In this document: positions 1 to 7,491 of the stretch, piece by piece
Layout of the letters: every line of letters begins with the position of its first letter
Position numbering within the stretch: position 1 is the stretch's first letter
Source: Paenibacillus taichungensis
GTDB lineage: Bacteria; Bacillota; Bacilli; Paenibacillales; Paenibacillaceae
Reading direction: 5' to 3'
Assembly: GCF_003287275.1 (NCBI RefSeq)
Contig: NZ_QEVW01000001.1
Coordinates: 1 to 64,000 of the forward strand
Length of the DNA stretch: 64,000 bases
Made by a program: the position numbers and the translations under genes
The notes under the pieces: generated by a model
What the model was told of the DNA's origin: nothing
Seen by the model: only the letters and a program-made list of their open reading frames with translations
Databases searched by the model: none

Positions 1-47
1 ATATACACTATACATGGATTGGATTGAAACCAGTGAGGTGACAGAAC

Positions 48-431
48 ATTAATATACTAATATCAAACGCATCGAACGATCCGATCTACATGCAGATTCT
101 GACCCAGATTAGACAGAGCATTTTAAGCGGGGAACTGGTTGCAGGGGAGAGCCTCCCCTCCATCCGTCAACTTGCAAAGGATCTGCAGGTCAGTGTAATT
201 ACTACCAAACGTGTCTATGAAGAACTGGAGAAAGAGAAACTGATTGATTCTGTTGTTGGTAAGGGGTGCTTCGTCTCAGGAGTCAATCAGGACTTTATTC
301 GGGAGCGACGGATGAAACAAATGGAAGAGAAGATGCAAGAAATCATTCGTGAGAGTAAGGAACTAGGTATGAGTTCACAAGATTTAATCGATCATCTTAC
401 TTTGCTGTTTGAGGAGGAACAAACACCATGA
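48..431 (+). CDS. GntR-family (YtrA-type) transcriptional regulator, apparent ATT start
   Basis: A small winged-helix repressor of the YtrA subfamily: a GntR DNA-binding domain at residues 15-80 followed by a short helical tail, without a large effector domain. The helix-turn-helix shows SLPSIRQLAKDLQVS and the wing VGKGCFV. The first ATG is at 90, but the frame is open back to a TGA at 39. Codons 51-89 read NILISNASNDPIY, the usual YtrA N-terminus. The codon in the methionine position is ATT at 48, about six bases after AGGTGA (36-41). From ATT the protein is 127 aa, normal for the family; from ATG 90 it would be 113. The gene overlaps the ABC ATPase by four bases, so it probably represses this operon. 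Family is secure; the start is inferred. Confidence 0.82.
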   Translation: MNILISNASNDPIYMQILTQIRQSILSGELVAGESLPSIRQLAKDLQVSVITTKRVYEELEKEKLIDSVVGKGCFVSGVNQDFIRERRMKQMEEKMQEIIRESKELGMSSQDLIDHLTLLFEEEQTP

Positions 432-1294
432 ATGCAATTGAGTTACGCAATGTAACAAAAACGTATCCATTATTTAAAGTTGATAATATATCTCTAGATG
501 TAAAACAGGGATATATTACTGGACTCATTGGTCCGAATGGGGCTGGGAAGAGCACACTTATCAAAATGATCATTGGCCTGATTTATCCTGACACTGGGAG
601 TATAAAAACACTGGGTAGTGAGATGCACAATCAGGAAGTTAACATTAAGCAGCGCATAGGTATAGTGTCAGATGACTGTTTTTACTATGAGCATCTTACA
701 ATTCATGAAATGAGAAGAATGATTGCCTCATTCTATAAGAAGTGGGACGACAAAACATTTAATACCTATCTTGAGCAATTCGAGCTGTCCCCCAGAAAAA
801 AAATCCGAGAGTTGTCCAAAGGCATGAAAATCAAATTTTCCCTTGCTGTAGCCTTATCCCATGACGCTGAGCTTCTCATTATGGATGAACCCACATCCGG
901 ACTAGATCCTGTATTTAGAAGGGAACTCCTTGATCTGCTTGCAGATATGATACAGAACGAAACCAAATCCATTATTTTCTCCACTCATATCACGACCGAT
1001 TTGGAGCGTATTGCAGACTATATTATGTTCATGAATCAAGGGAAACTCATATTCAATGAAGTAAAAGATGATGTACTCGAAAGATATACCATCGTAAAAG
1101 GGGATATGGATCTGCTTGATTCGGATACTCGAAGTCAATTCGTCGGAATCCGTGAGACCGCGGTTGGTTTTGAAGGCTTGGCAGATAACAGGGCGGAGGC
1201 AGAACGATTATTTGGTAATTATGCTCTTTTACATAGACCCTCGCTCGAAGACCTTATCTATTTTACGGCCAAGGGGGAACGGCATCATGCTTAA
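428..1294 (+). CDS. ABC transporter ATP-binding protein (YtrB/BcrA-like)
   Basis: The cytoplasmic ATPase of an ABC exporter-type system. Walker A is GPNGAGKST near residue 36, the signature is LSKGMKIKFSLA, Walker B is LLIMDEPTSGLD, and the switch histidine lies in STHITTD. At 288 aa it has the usual length with a short C-terminal extension. The ATG overlaps the TGA of the GntR gene (ATGA) and follows GAGGAGG, so the two are translationally coupled. The permease starts before this gene ends. The GntR-ATPase-ABC-2 permease order matches ytr-type operons that respond to cell-envelope antibiotics in Bacillus. The actual substrate cannot be read from the sequence. Confidence 0.9.
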   Translation: MNAIELRNVTKTYPLFKVDNISLDVKQGYITGLIGPNGAGKSTLIKMIIGLIYPDTGSIKTLGSEMHNQEVNIKQRIGIVSDDCFYYEHLTIHEMRRMIASFYKKWDDKTFNTYLEQFELSPRKKIRELSKGMKIKFSLAVALSHDAELLIMDEPTSGLDPVFRRELLDLLADMIQNETKSIIFSTHITTDLERIADYIMFMNQGKLIFNEVKDDVLERYTIVKGDMDLLDSDTRSQFVGIRETAVGFEGLADNRAEAERLFGNYALLHRPSLEDLIYFTAKGERHHA

Positions 1295-1913
1295 CTTGCT
1301 TCGCAAAGATTTTATAGCTTTAAAAAGCTCCCTATGGGTGATTCCTTTTTACCTTGTTGTATTCAGCTTCGCATTTATACCCCAAACTGAAATGTCGATG
1401 TATTTCGTAGGAATCTATACTGCTTTCGGTTCGATGATCCTTGCAACCACGATTGATATTAAAAATTACAATCATAATTTTCTCGTTACGCTTCCGGTTA
1501 GCCGCAAGAACATTGTGCAAGCCAAGTACCTGTCTGCCATTTTGTATGCTCTTTTCGGAGTGTTGGCTTCATATGGGATTCACTCGCTCGTTAATATAAA
1601 TTATCCCGAGCTGAACAAGCCTGATTATTCGGTAATGGACATTTTGATTTCTTTAGGAATGGTGCTTGTCTTAGTTTCGATCTATTTACCTCTTTTTTAC
1701 GCCTTTAGCAAAAAGGGAGCCGGAATTATTAATATGGTATTCATGATAGTTCTCATTATTATGGCGCAACCTGCGGCCTTCCTCATAAGTAAGGCAGGCG
1801 AGAATGGAATGGATCGTGCTTCTGTTTATGTTTTTGTTTCAGTTTGCATTCTTCTGTTGTTCATTGCCTCCTATTTTGTAACGGTCCGTCTGTTTACACG
1901 GAAGGACCTATAG
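1287..1913 (+). CDS. ABC-2 type transporter permease, six-helix
   Basis: Membrane partner of the preceding ATPase, 208 aa with about six hydrophobic segments beginning near residue 15. It resembles the short ABC-2 permeases of ytr-type modules. The open frame extends upstream to 1116, but that part is the ATPase gene read in another frame. The start at 1287 gives MLNLLRKDF, follows AAGGGGGAA and overlaps the ATPase stop by eight bases. The last residues (LFTRKDL) are charged and probably cytoplasmic. An intrinsic terminator follows, closing a three-gene operon. Substrate is unknown. Confidence 0.85.
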   Translation: MLNLLRKDFIALKSSLWVIPFYLVVFSFAFIPQTEMSMYFVGIYTAFGSMILATTIDIKNYNHNFLVTLPVSRKNIVQAKYLSAILYALFGVLASYGIHSLVNINYPELNKPDYSVMDILISLGMVLVLVSIYLPLFYAFSKKGAGIINMVFMIVLIIMAQPAAFLISKAGENGMDRASVYVFVSVCILLLFIASYFVTVRLFTRKDL

Positions 1914-1993
1914 GATGAATGAAGATGGATTTCAATAAAAAAACTTTCTAACTTACTTTACCAGTCGAGAACAGTGAGAACAGAAGCAGCCCC

Positions 1994-2018
1994 AAAAGTC
2001 GCCAAACGGCGACTTTTT
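1994..2018 (+). terminator. Intrinsic terminator of the GntR-ABC operon
   Basis: An uninterrupted stem AAAAGTCGCC / GGCGACTTTT around a three-base AAC-type loop ends in a run of T. It lies 80 bases after the permease stop. Confidence 0.85.
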
Positions 2019-2098
2019 GTGTTACAGAAGATTTAAAATTTGCGACCTGACAGACCAGCTATCGTTAATCTGCAAATGTAGATTTTGCAAAAGTATCA

Positions 2099-3520
2099 TC
2101 ACGTATTTTCAGCCAATGCAATTAGTCTGCCCATGCCTTCCCGGATTTGTTGCTCGTGAGCATAGGAGAAGGAGAGACGCAGCTTGCGACTGGCGTTCGC
2201 ATCGGAAGGATCGAATACCGTTCCCGGCACAAAGGCGACAGAATGCTCCATGCATCGGTGAAGCAAGCGCCCTGTATCTACACCTTCCGGAAGCTCCGCC
2301 CAGATGTTAAGTCCACCCTCAGGGCGAGTCCATGTCCAATCGGTTTGTTGTAGGCACTGTTCCATCACTTCCATCCGTAGCTGAATAGCGGTGCGCAGCT
2401 TGGACAGATGCTGGTGCATACGTGAAGACTGGAAATAACGGAGGAAAAGCTTCTGATTCAGCAGAGGTGAACCGTTATCTGTCAGAGCTTTGACGGCCTG
2501 CAATCCTGGCATAAACCGGGGACGGCACATGATTGCGGCAATCCGCAGACCCGGCACGACATATTTGCTATAGCTGCGAATATAGAGTGTATGTCCTGTC
2601 GTATCGTATGTGAAGATCGGCGCAGGAGGTTTTTCCTTGAAATAGATATCATAGGTGCTGTCGTCTTCCACCAGAAAACATCCGTACTGTTCTGCCAGTT
2701 CAGGCAGTTGTTTGCGCTGCTCGGTCGGAATATTAATGCCCGTAGGGTTTTGGAAGGTTGGCGTCATATAAAATACTCTCGGCTTTTCCTGCTTCATCAG
2801 GCGTTCAATCTGTTCCAGATCGTAGCCATCAGGATGGATATCCGTAAAAATTAACTTGGCACCCTGTTTGCGGAAAATTTCCATCGCAGGGCCGTATGTT
2901 GGCCTCTCCATGAGCACACGGTCACCGGGTCTGACGAGACTTCGGGAGATCACATCAATGGCCTGCTGTGCACCGGAAGTGATTAGTACTTCATCGGCCG
3001 ATATATAGAAACGTTCCCTTGTCGTCAGATGGCTTGCCAAGGCGCTGCGCAGCTCCAGATCTCCCTGAATCGTGGAATATGTGCCAAGCAGACGAGGATA
3101 TAGATCTAGCAAATCCCGCATCAGTTCTCCCCAATATCGGTTGGGTAGTAGGGCCGGGTCGATCAATGATTTGGAAAATTGGTACTCCGCCTCAAGGGAT
3201 TGCACGCGGGCAAGTGAATCCCAATGCAGCCAAGCAGACACTGCAGGGTCATCGGCCTGATCTGTCACGGGAGAAGGTTCAGCAGGACTGACAAAATAGC
3301 CGGACTTGTCCTTGACGTAAACGTTCCCCCGTTCCTTTAATTCCTGATAGGCCTTAAAAACGGTGAGGCGATGTACACCGAGCAGCTCGGACAGGCTCCG
3401 CACGGACGGCAGCTTCTCATGCTCTTTCCACTCTCCGGCTTCGATCCGTACAACCAGATAATGTACCACTTGCTCATATAGTTTCAGGCTGTTATCTGTC
3501 ATCAACATGGCTTTGCCCAC
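2099..3520 (-). CDS. MocR-type regulator (GntR domain fused to class I aminotransferase)
   Basis: A PLP-binding transcription factor of the MocR/PdxR/GabR family. The N-terminal winged helix (about residues 10-80, with KLPSVRSLSELLGVHRLTV) is joined by a linker to a complete fold-type I aminotransferase domain. The PLP lysine is in SYSKYVVPGLR, with TSGAQQAID and a conserved NPTG upstream. Such proteins sense PLP or amino compounds and control a nearby gene. The frame begins at ATG 3547 without a ribosome site. AAAAGGAG at 3531-3538 points to GTG 3520, giving 473 aa. It diverges from the DMT exporter, and a 9-base direct repeat lies between them, the arrangement MocR proteins use for control. 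Ligand unknown. Confidence 0.88.
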   Translation of the reverse strand: MGKAMLMTDNSLKLYEQVVHYLVVRIEAGEWKEHEKLPSVRSLSELLGVHRLTVFKAYQELKERGNVYVKDKSGYFVSPAEPSPVTDQADDPAVSAWLHWDSLARVQSLEAEYQFSKSLIDPALLPNRYWGELMRDLLDLYPRLLGTYSTIQGDLELRSALASHLTTRERFYISADEVLITSGAQQAIDVISRSLVRPGDRVLMERPTYGPAMEIFRKQGAKLIFTDIHPDGYDLEQIERLMKQEKPRVFYMTPTFQNPTGINIPTEQRKQLPELAEQYGCFLVEDDSTYDIYFKEKPPAPIFTYDTTGHTLYIRSYSKYVVPGLRIAAIMCRPRFMPGLQAVKALTDNGSPLLNQKLFLRYFQSSRMHQHLSKLRTAIQLRMEVMEQCLQQTDWTWTRPEGGLNIWAELPEGVDTGRLLHRCMEHSVAFVPGTVFDPSDANASRKLRLSFSYAHEQQIREGMGRLIALAENT

Positions 3521-3569
3521 CCGGCTCACGCTCCTTTTGAACTCCATTGTAACAGCAAACGGGAACTAA

Positions 3570-3597
3570 CTGTTCTGTTTTATTCATTCTGTTCTGT
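3570..3597. promoter_or_regulatory. Direct repeat, probable MocR operator
   Basis: CTGTTCTGT occurs at 3570-3578 and again at 3589-3597, 19 bases apart and so on nearly the same helix face. It lies in the 120-base gap between the MocR gene and the divergent transporter. MocR proteins are known to bind direct repeats; assignment to this one is inference. Confidence 0.55.
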
Positions 3598-3640
3598 AGA
3601 CAGTGCTATATGATGGAGAGCAGATGAAGGAGGGGCTAGC

Positions 3641-4570
3641 ATGGTTGCAGTAGCATTTACCGTAATGTGTCTTATTTTTGGAACAACGTTTCTAGCGATT
3701 AAAATTGGTGTGGAGGCAGGCATGCCGCCTTTTCTGTCGGCCGGACTGCGCTTTATCATTGCAGGTGCTCTAATGTTTGCATGGATGTGGATGAAAGGGA
3801 AAGTGAACCTGTCTTTACTATGGCGGAAAGAGATGCTCTTGACGGGGGCCGGATTGACTTTCGGGACCTTTGCGACCTTATATTGGGCTGAACAATATGT
3901 GAGCTCGGGTGTTGGCGCGATTCTGTCAGCAACAGGTCCACTGATGATTATGGTGATGCAGACAGCGTTGTTGCGTCAAAAAACGTCTGCACGCATGATT
4001 GCGGGATGCCTGATTGGTTTTGCCGGAGTTATCCTCGTTGTATTGCCTGGTGTATCCATTGGCGGTAATTCACTGTGGTTATGGGGCTGTATTGCTGTAT
4101 TGGTGGGTGAAGTCTGTTACTCGGCAGGTGCGTTGTACTCCAAAAAGGTCATTAACCAGTTTAAGGAAGCTAATCCTGTAGCCATCAATGCGGTGCAAAT
4201 GATGTACGGAGGTCTACTTTTATCCGGGCTCTCGGCAGTGACAGAATCATGGAGTACAGCAGGACTGGATTGGTTGCCAGCGGTATCTTCCCTGATCTAT
4301 CTGACAGTGATCGGTTCGATGGTTGGGCACAGCTTGTTCTACTGGATCATGTCTCGTACCAACCCGTTATTCCCAGCGACCTGGTTATACATTTCCCCTC
4401 CGATTGCGGTTGGGCTTGGGGCGGTTCTCTACAATGAGCATGTAAGCTGGATTACCTGGTTGGGCGTTGCTCTGATCGTTTCAGGTTTGCTGGCGATGAA
4501 TGAGAAAGTGATGGGATGGCTCAAGAGAGGCAAACACACAACTTCTTTGGGTCAGACCAATATGCTTTAG
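3641..4570 (+). CDS. EamA/DMT-superfamily transporter
   Basis: A ten-helix inner-membrane carrier of the drug/metabolite transporter superfamily, 309 aa, made of two repeated EamA halves (about residues 1-135 and 150-290). The repeats show as FGTTFLAIKIG early and VGHSLFYWIMSRTNP in the second half. Members export amino acids, metabolites or small toxic compounds. The start at 3641 has AAGGAGG eight bases upstream. It is divergent from a MocR regulator, so expression probably responds to a PLP-related or amino-acid-like ligand. A hairpin terminator follows directly. Substrate unknown. Confidence 0.87.
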   Translation: MVAVAFTVMCLIFGTTFLAIKIGVEAGMPPFLSAGLRFIIAGALMFAWMWMKGKVNLSLLWRKEMLLTGAGLTFGTFATLYWAEQYVSSGVGAILSATGPLMIMVMQTALLRQKTSARMIAGCLIGFAGVILVVLPGVSIGGNSLWLWGCIAVLVGEVCYSAGALYSKKVINQFKEANPVAINAVQMMYGGLLLSGLSAVTESWSTAGLDWLPAVSSLIYLTVIGSMVGHSLFYWIMSRTNPLFPATWLYISPPIAVGLGAVLYNEHVSWITWLGVALIVSGLLAMNEKVMGWLKRGKHTTSLGQTNML

Positions 4571-4576
4571 GTCAAA

Positions 4577-4624
4577 AACTCTTCGGCTACGCATTTATAA
4601 TGTCGTAATCGAGGAGTTATTTTC
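4577..4624 (+). terminator. Intrinsic terminator after DMT transporter
   Basis: AACTCTTCG pairs with CGAGGAGTT, with further pairing inside, followed by ATTTTC. The remaining 190 bases up to the next gene hold only AT-rich sequence and a weak micro-ORF. Confidence 0.6.
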
Positions 4625-4808
4625 TTGTAAATCAATAAAGTATATATCGGGATCTCCAGGATATGATATAGTGTAAAATGCATTTAACTTAGGAGAGGAG
4701 AGTATTATTGAGAATTGTTAGTAGTTATAGAAGCAGATTAGAAATAATATAGGTTTTCTAAGATTCATTTAGAAAGAGTAGGAGAGATTTAATTAAATTG
4801 GAGGCATT

Positions 4809-5132
4809 ATGGAAGAAGAAATACATATGATTTCATATTTGGTGGGTATTGCACCTTTTTTAATTTTTCTGGTTTTCACAATGTATCATCGTTTTTTAGC
4901 TTTTTTTGTACTGTTTTTTCTTTGGGGAGGATTGTTCTATCTGGGTATCAGGCTAGATTTGGACACCGATTTGGCGATTCAATTTGTTCCAAGTATACTC
5001 GGGAGTATCTTTGGTCATATTTGGGGTTTCATGGCTGGGGAAATGGAGGATAGTGGGCAGAGGCGAGCTGAAAAGCGAGAGCAGCGAGAACGAGCGGTTC
5101 GTGCTTTGGAACGAATGGCGAACAAAAAGTAA
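4809..5132 (+). CDS. Small membrane protein, unknown function
   Basis: A 107-aa protein I do not recognise. About three hydrophobic segments fill residues 7-80 (ISYLVGIAPFLIFLVF, FLAFFVLFFLWGGLFYLGI, FVPSILGSIFGHIWGF). The last 25 residues are strongly charged (RRAEKREQRERAVRALERM), probably a cytoplasmic helix. GGAGG lies six bases before the ATG. It stands alone between two terminators and has normal codon use. It could be a small membrane-anchored scaffold or stress protein, but nothing supports a specific role. Confidence 0.7.
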   Translation: MEEEIHMISYLVGIAPFLIFLVFTMYHRFLAFFVLFFLWGGLFYLGIRLDLDTDLAIQFVPSILGSIFGHIWGFMAGEMEDSGQRRAEKREQRERAVRALERMANKK

Positions 5133-5178
5133 TTTATCTGCATTTTAATAACTCATGTTCTGAAGCGCTGAATAGAAA

Positions 5179-5219
5179 AACAGCCCGGAATCCACAATTT
5201 ATTGTGGTTCCGGGCTGTT
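5179..5219. terminator. Bidirectional terminator
   Basis: A long stem AACAGCCCGG..CCACAAT / ATTGTGG..CCGGGCTGTT is flanked by A-rich and T-rich runs. It serves both the small membrane protein and the converging HAD phosphatase gene. Confidence 0.85.
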
Positions 5220-5234
5220 CTGTTTCTGAGGCAA

Positions 5235-6038
5235 TTACTCCGCGTTCAGCACAAACTTCTCAATCACTTGCTTCACGCCGTCTTCGTTATTGCTCGCGGT
5301 AATGTAATCTGCCAGCTCTTTCAGAGCAGGGATCGCATTTCCCATCGCTACACCAAGACCAGCAACTTCCAGCATCTCATGGTCATTCCAGGAATCCCCG
5401 ATGGCAATGCACTCGCTCAATTGGTGACCGAAGTGTTCTGCCAGGAAGGTTAAAGCATGACCTTTCGTTCCTTCGCTGTGCATGATCTCAAGGAAGTATG
5501 GCTTGGACTTGGTGATGTGTACTTCTGATCCGAGCAGTTCGCGCAGGTCAACGGCAACCTTATCCAAGTAATCTGGCTCATCGATGATGAGCAGTTTCGG
5601 TGTTTTTTGCTCGATCACTTTGATGAAATCCGGTTCGATGTGGTACTGAGTGCCATTCAGTTTGGCGTAGTCACGCAGCTTGTCGTTTTCTTCACGGGCG
5701 AAAAGTTTGTCGTCAATATACGTTTGCAGGTGCAGATTATGCTCCAGGCAGTAGTCGTACAATTTGCGGGAAGCGTCCTGTGGAACGTAGCGCTCGTAGA
5801 GTACTTTTTCGTCCAGCAAGTTTTTTACCAAAGCGCCTTGATACGTAATGATGGGCACGTTCAGCTTCGTTTGGCGTGCGAGGGCTTGTGCGGAAGCATA
5901 GGCACGTCCCGTTGCCAGTGTTACAACGACACCATGAGCTACTGCTTGTTCCAGGGCAGTTTGTGTTGCAGGCGTTACTTCCTTGTTATCGTTAATCAGG
6001 GTATCATCAATGTCAATTGCGATTAATTTGTAGGTCAT
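5235..6038 (-). CDS. Cof-type HAD-superfamily phosphatase
   Basis: A cytoplasmic haloacid-dehalogenase hydrolase of the Cof/YkrA type (C2B cap), 267 aa. Motif I is DIDDTLIND at residues 9-17, where the first Asp is the nucleophile. Motif II is TLATGR, the motif III lysine lies before motif IV, and motif IV is GDSWNDHEM near residue 218. These enzymes dephosphorylate sugar phosphates, flavin nucleotides or PLP. AAAGGAGAG precedes the ATG. It is monocistronic between a terminator and the dispersed repeat. Substrate cannot be predicted. Confidence 0.9.
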   Translation of the reverse strand: MTYKLIAIDIDDTLINDNKEVTPATQTALEQAVAHGVVVTLATGRAYASAQALARQTKLNVPIITYQGALVKNLLDEKVLYERYVPQDASRKLYDYCLEHNLHLQTYIDDKLFAREENDKLRDYAKLNGTQYHIEPDFIKVIEQKTPKLLIIDEPDYLDKVAVDLRELLGSEVHITKSKPYFLEIMHSEGTKGHALTFLAEHFGHQLSECIAIGDSWNDHEMLEVAGLGVAMGNAIPALKELADYITASNNEDGVKQVIEKFVLNAE

Positions 6039-6082
6039 CTAGTTTCTCTCCTTTTTTATCTGTATCTATACCCGACTTAATC

Positions 6083-6277
6083 TATATCAGTTCAACTAAA
6101 CGTTTTACACGAGAACGGAGAGGACAGAAAAAACCTGAAGAAGCGGAGCGTTCGCCTTTATCACCGGATTTTCCCTTTAAAAGAAGGGGATCAAAAAAAT
6201 CTGGGGATAACAGCGATCGGAAGGTTATTCTGTCATCGGAGTGGCAGGTGTAAACTTTCTTGGGTTGAACTTATATA
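6083..6277. repeat. Palindromic dispersed repeat, copy 1 (195 bp)
   Basis: A non-coding element with imperfect terminal inverted repeats: TATATCAGTTCAAC at the left, GTTGAACTTATATA at the right. Its interior is also palindromic overall: GACAGAAAAAACCT near the left arm mirrors AGGTTATTCTGTC near the right. It shares long identical blocks with 42913-43146, including CTGGGGATAACAGCGATCGG. The two arms could form one long hairpin. It ends two bases from the lipoate ligase stop codon and fills the gap to the HAD gene. An open frame across it is not a gene. Confidence 0.85.
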
Positions 6278-6278
6278 C

Positions 6279-7280
6279 CTACTCCTCCAGGAAAATGAGG
6301 CCGATAAAGTCCTCCAGCTCCAGGTTGCCGAAGTAATGTTTTACATCCAGACCCTCAAGTGCAGTACGCACCTCGGATTCCTCGTAACGCTTGCCGCGCA
6401 GCATATCTTCGATATCCGCTACATCGCCTACGCCGAAGAAATCACCAAAGATTTTGATATCTTCAATGCGTCCATCTTTGATATTCATGCGCAGATCAAT
6501 GATGCCGACAGGGAATTTACGTGTATGCTTCACATTGCTTTCCGGGGAAAGCCCGTAGTTCCAGTCCCAATTGTTATAACGCTCAGCAGAGATTTCGTTG
6601 ATCTTGTCCCAGTCTTTCTCTGTGAGTTCATATTGAGGAACATCTTGTGGTTCCATACGGAAAATATGACGCAGCAGCTCGTCCCGGAATTGTTCAATGG
6701 TCAGATTGCTGTCAATCAGATCACGAATATTGGCAACACGGCTACGTACGGATTTGGTGCTCTTGGACTTGAACTTCTCTGGATTAACGTTGAGTGAAGC
6801 CTGGACGTGATCGAGGTTCAGGTTAAACATTAATGTACCGTGACTGAACATGCGGCCACGTGTAGAGAATTGGGCATTGCCGGAAATTTTCTTCTCTCCA
6901 ACTTGCAGATCGTTACGTCCCGTCAGTTCGGCATTAACCCCAAGTTCTTGCAGGGCTTCCACCACAGGCTGCGTGAATTTGCGGAAGTTGTGGAAGGATT
7001 GTCCGTCATCCTTGGTAATAAAGCTGAAATTGAGGTTGCCCAGATCGTGATAAACGGCTCCGCCTCCCGAAAGACGACGTACGACTTGAACACCGTTATC
7101 CTGAACATACTCAATGTTGATCTCTTCAATGGTATTCTGGTGTTTTCCGATAATAATGGACGGGCGGTTGATGTAAAACAACAAGTAACTGTCATCCATC
7201 GGCAGATGCTTCAGAATGTATTCCTCAATGGCGAGGTTTACAGAAGGATCTGTAATGCCCTGGTTATCAACAAACAGCAT
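6279..7280 (-). CDS. lplJ: Lipoate-protein ligase
   Basis: This enzyme activates free lipoate with ATP and attaches it to lysines of E2 subunits or GcvH, in the cytoplasm. The catalytic core shows RRLSGGGAVYHDLGNLNFSF (residues 70-90) and the lysine motif KISGNAQF; a C-terminal accessory domain completes 333 aa, close to B. subtilis LplJ. The frame is open up to 7388, but GGAGGA lies six bases before the ATG at 7280, so the longer version is rejected. The gene is transcribed away from the cobalamin locus and runs into the dispersed repeat. No lipoyl synthase is nearby, consistent with scavenging. Confidence 0.92.
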   Translation of the reverse strand: MLFVDNQGITDPSVNLAIEEYILKHLPMDDSYLLFYINRPSIIIGKHQNTIEEINIEYVQDNGVQVVRRLSGGGAVYHDLGNLNFSFITKDDGQSFHNFRKFTQPVVEALQELGVNAELTGRNDLQVGEKKISGNAQFSTRGRMFSHGTLMFNLNLDHVQASLNVNPEKFKSKSTKSVRSRVANIRDLIDSNLTIEQFRDELLRHIFRMEPQDVPQYELTEKDWDKINEISAERYNNWDWNYGLSPESNVKHTRKFPVGIIDLRMNIKDGRIEDIKIFGDFFGVGDVADIEDMLRGKRYEESEVRTALEGLDVKHYFGNLELEDFIGLIFLEE

Positions 7281-7429
7281 GGTCATTCCTCCATTAATGT
7301 ATGTGAGGGATGCATATCCCTTATGTAGTGATACTTTACGGAATCGAAATTCCTTCTCTATTGTAAACGAATTGTCGAAAGGACACAAAGGAATTGAAGC
7401 CGCAAAGGGCTTGAATAGTCAAAACAGGA

Positions 7430-7459
7430 TTGACCCCTGCCTGTCAAGACATCCATAAT
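7430..7459 (+). promoter_or_regulatory. Sigma-A-type promoter of the cobD unit
   Basis: TTGACC (7430-7435), an 18-base spacer and CATAAT (7454-7459). Transcription would begin about 7466, leaving a leader of roughly 25 bases, too short for a riboswitch. Confidence 0.65.
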
Positions 7460-7491
7460 AAAAAGGACATGCAGAAAGGATGACGGACAGG

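Noticed and set aside
2017..2310. 97-codon plus-strand frame
   Set aside because: Antisense shadow of the MocR gene with Arg/Cys-rich, non-family sequence.
4708..4752. Micro-ORF of 14 codons from TTG with AGGAGAGG upstream, before the small membrane protein
   Set aside because: Good ribosome site, but too short and without recognisable sequence; no attenuation hairpin follows. Could be tested by ribosome profiling.
6017..6253. 78-codon open frame on the plus strand
   Set aside because: It lies across the palindromic repeat and the start of the HAD gene; copy 2 of the repeat does not keep the frame.
6279..7388. Longer lipoate ligase from ATG 7388
   Set aside because: The extra 36 residues have no family match, and GGAGGA sits exactly before the inner ATG at 7280.
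7281..7491. Second cobalamin riboswitch before cobD
   Set aside because: No B12 box; the promoter found leaves only about 25 bases of leader.
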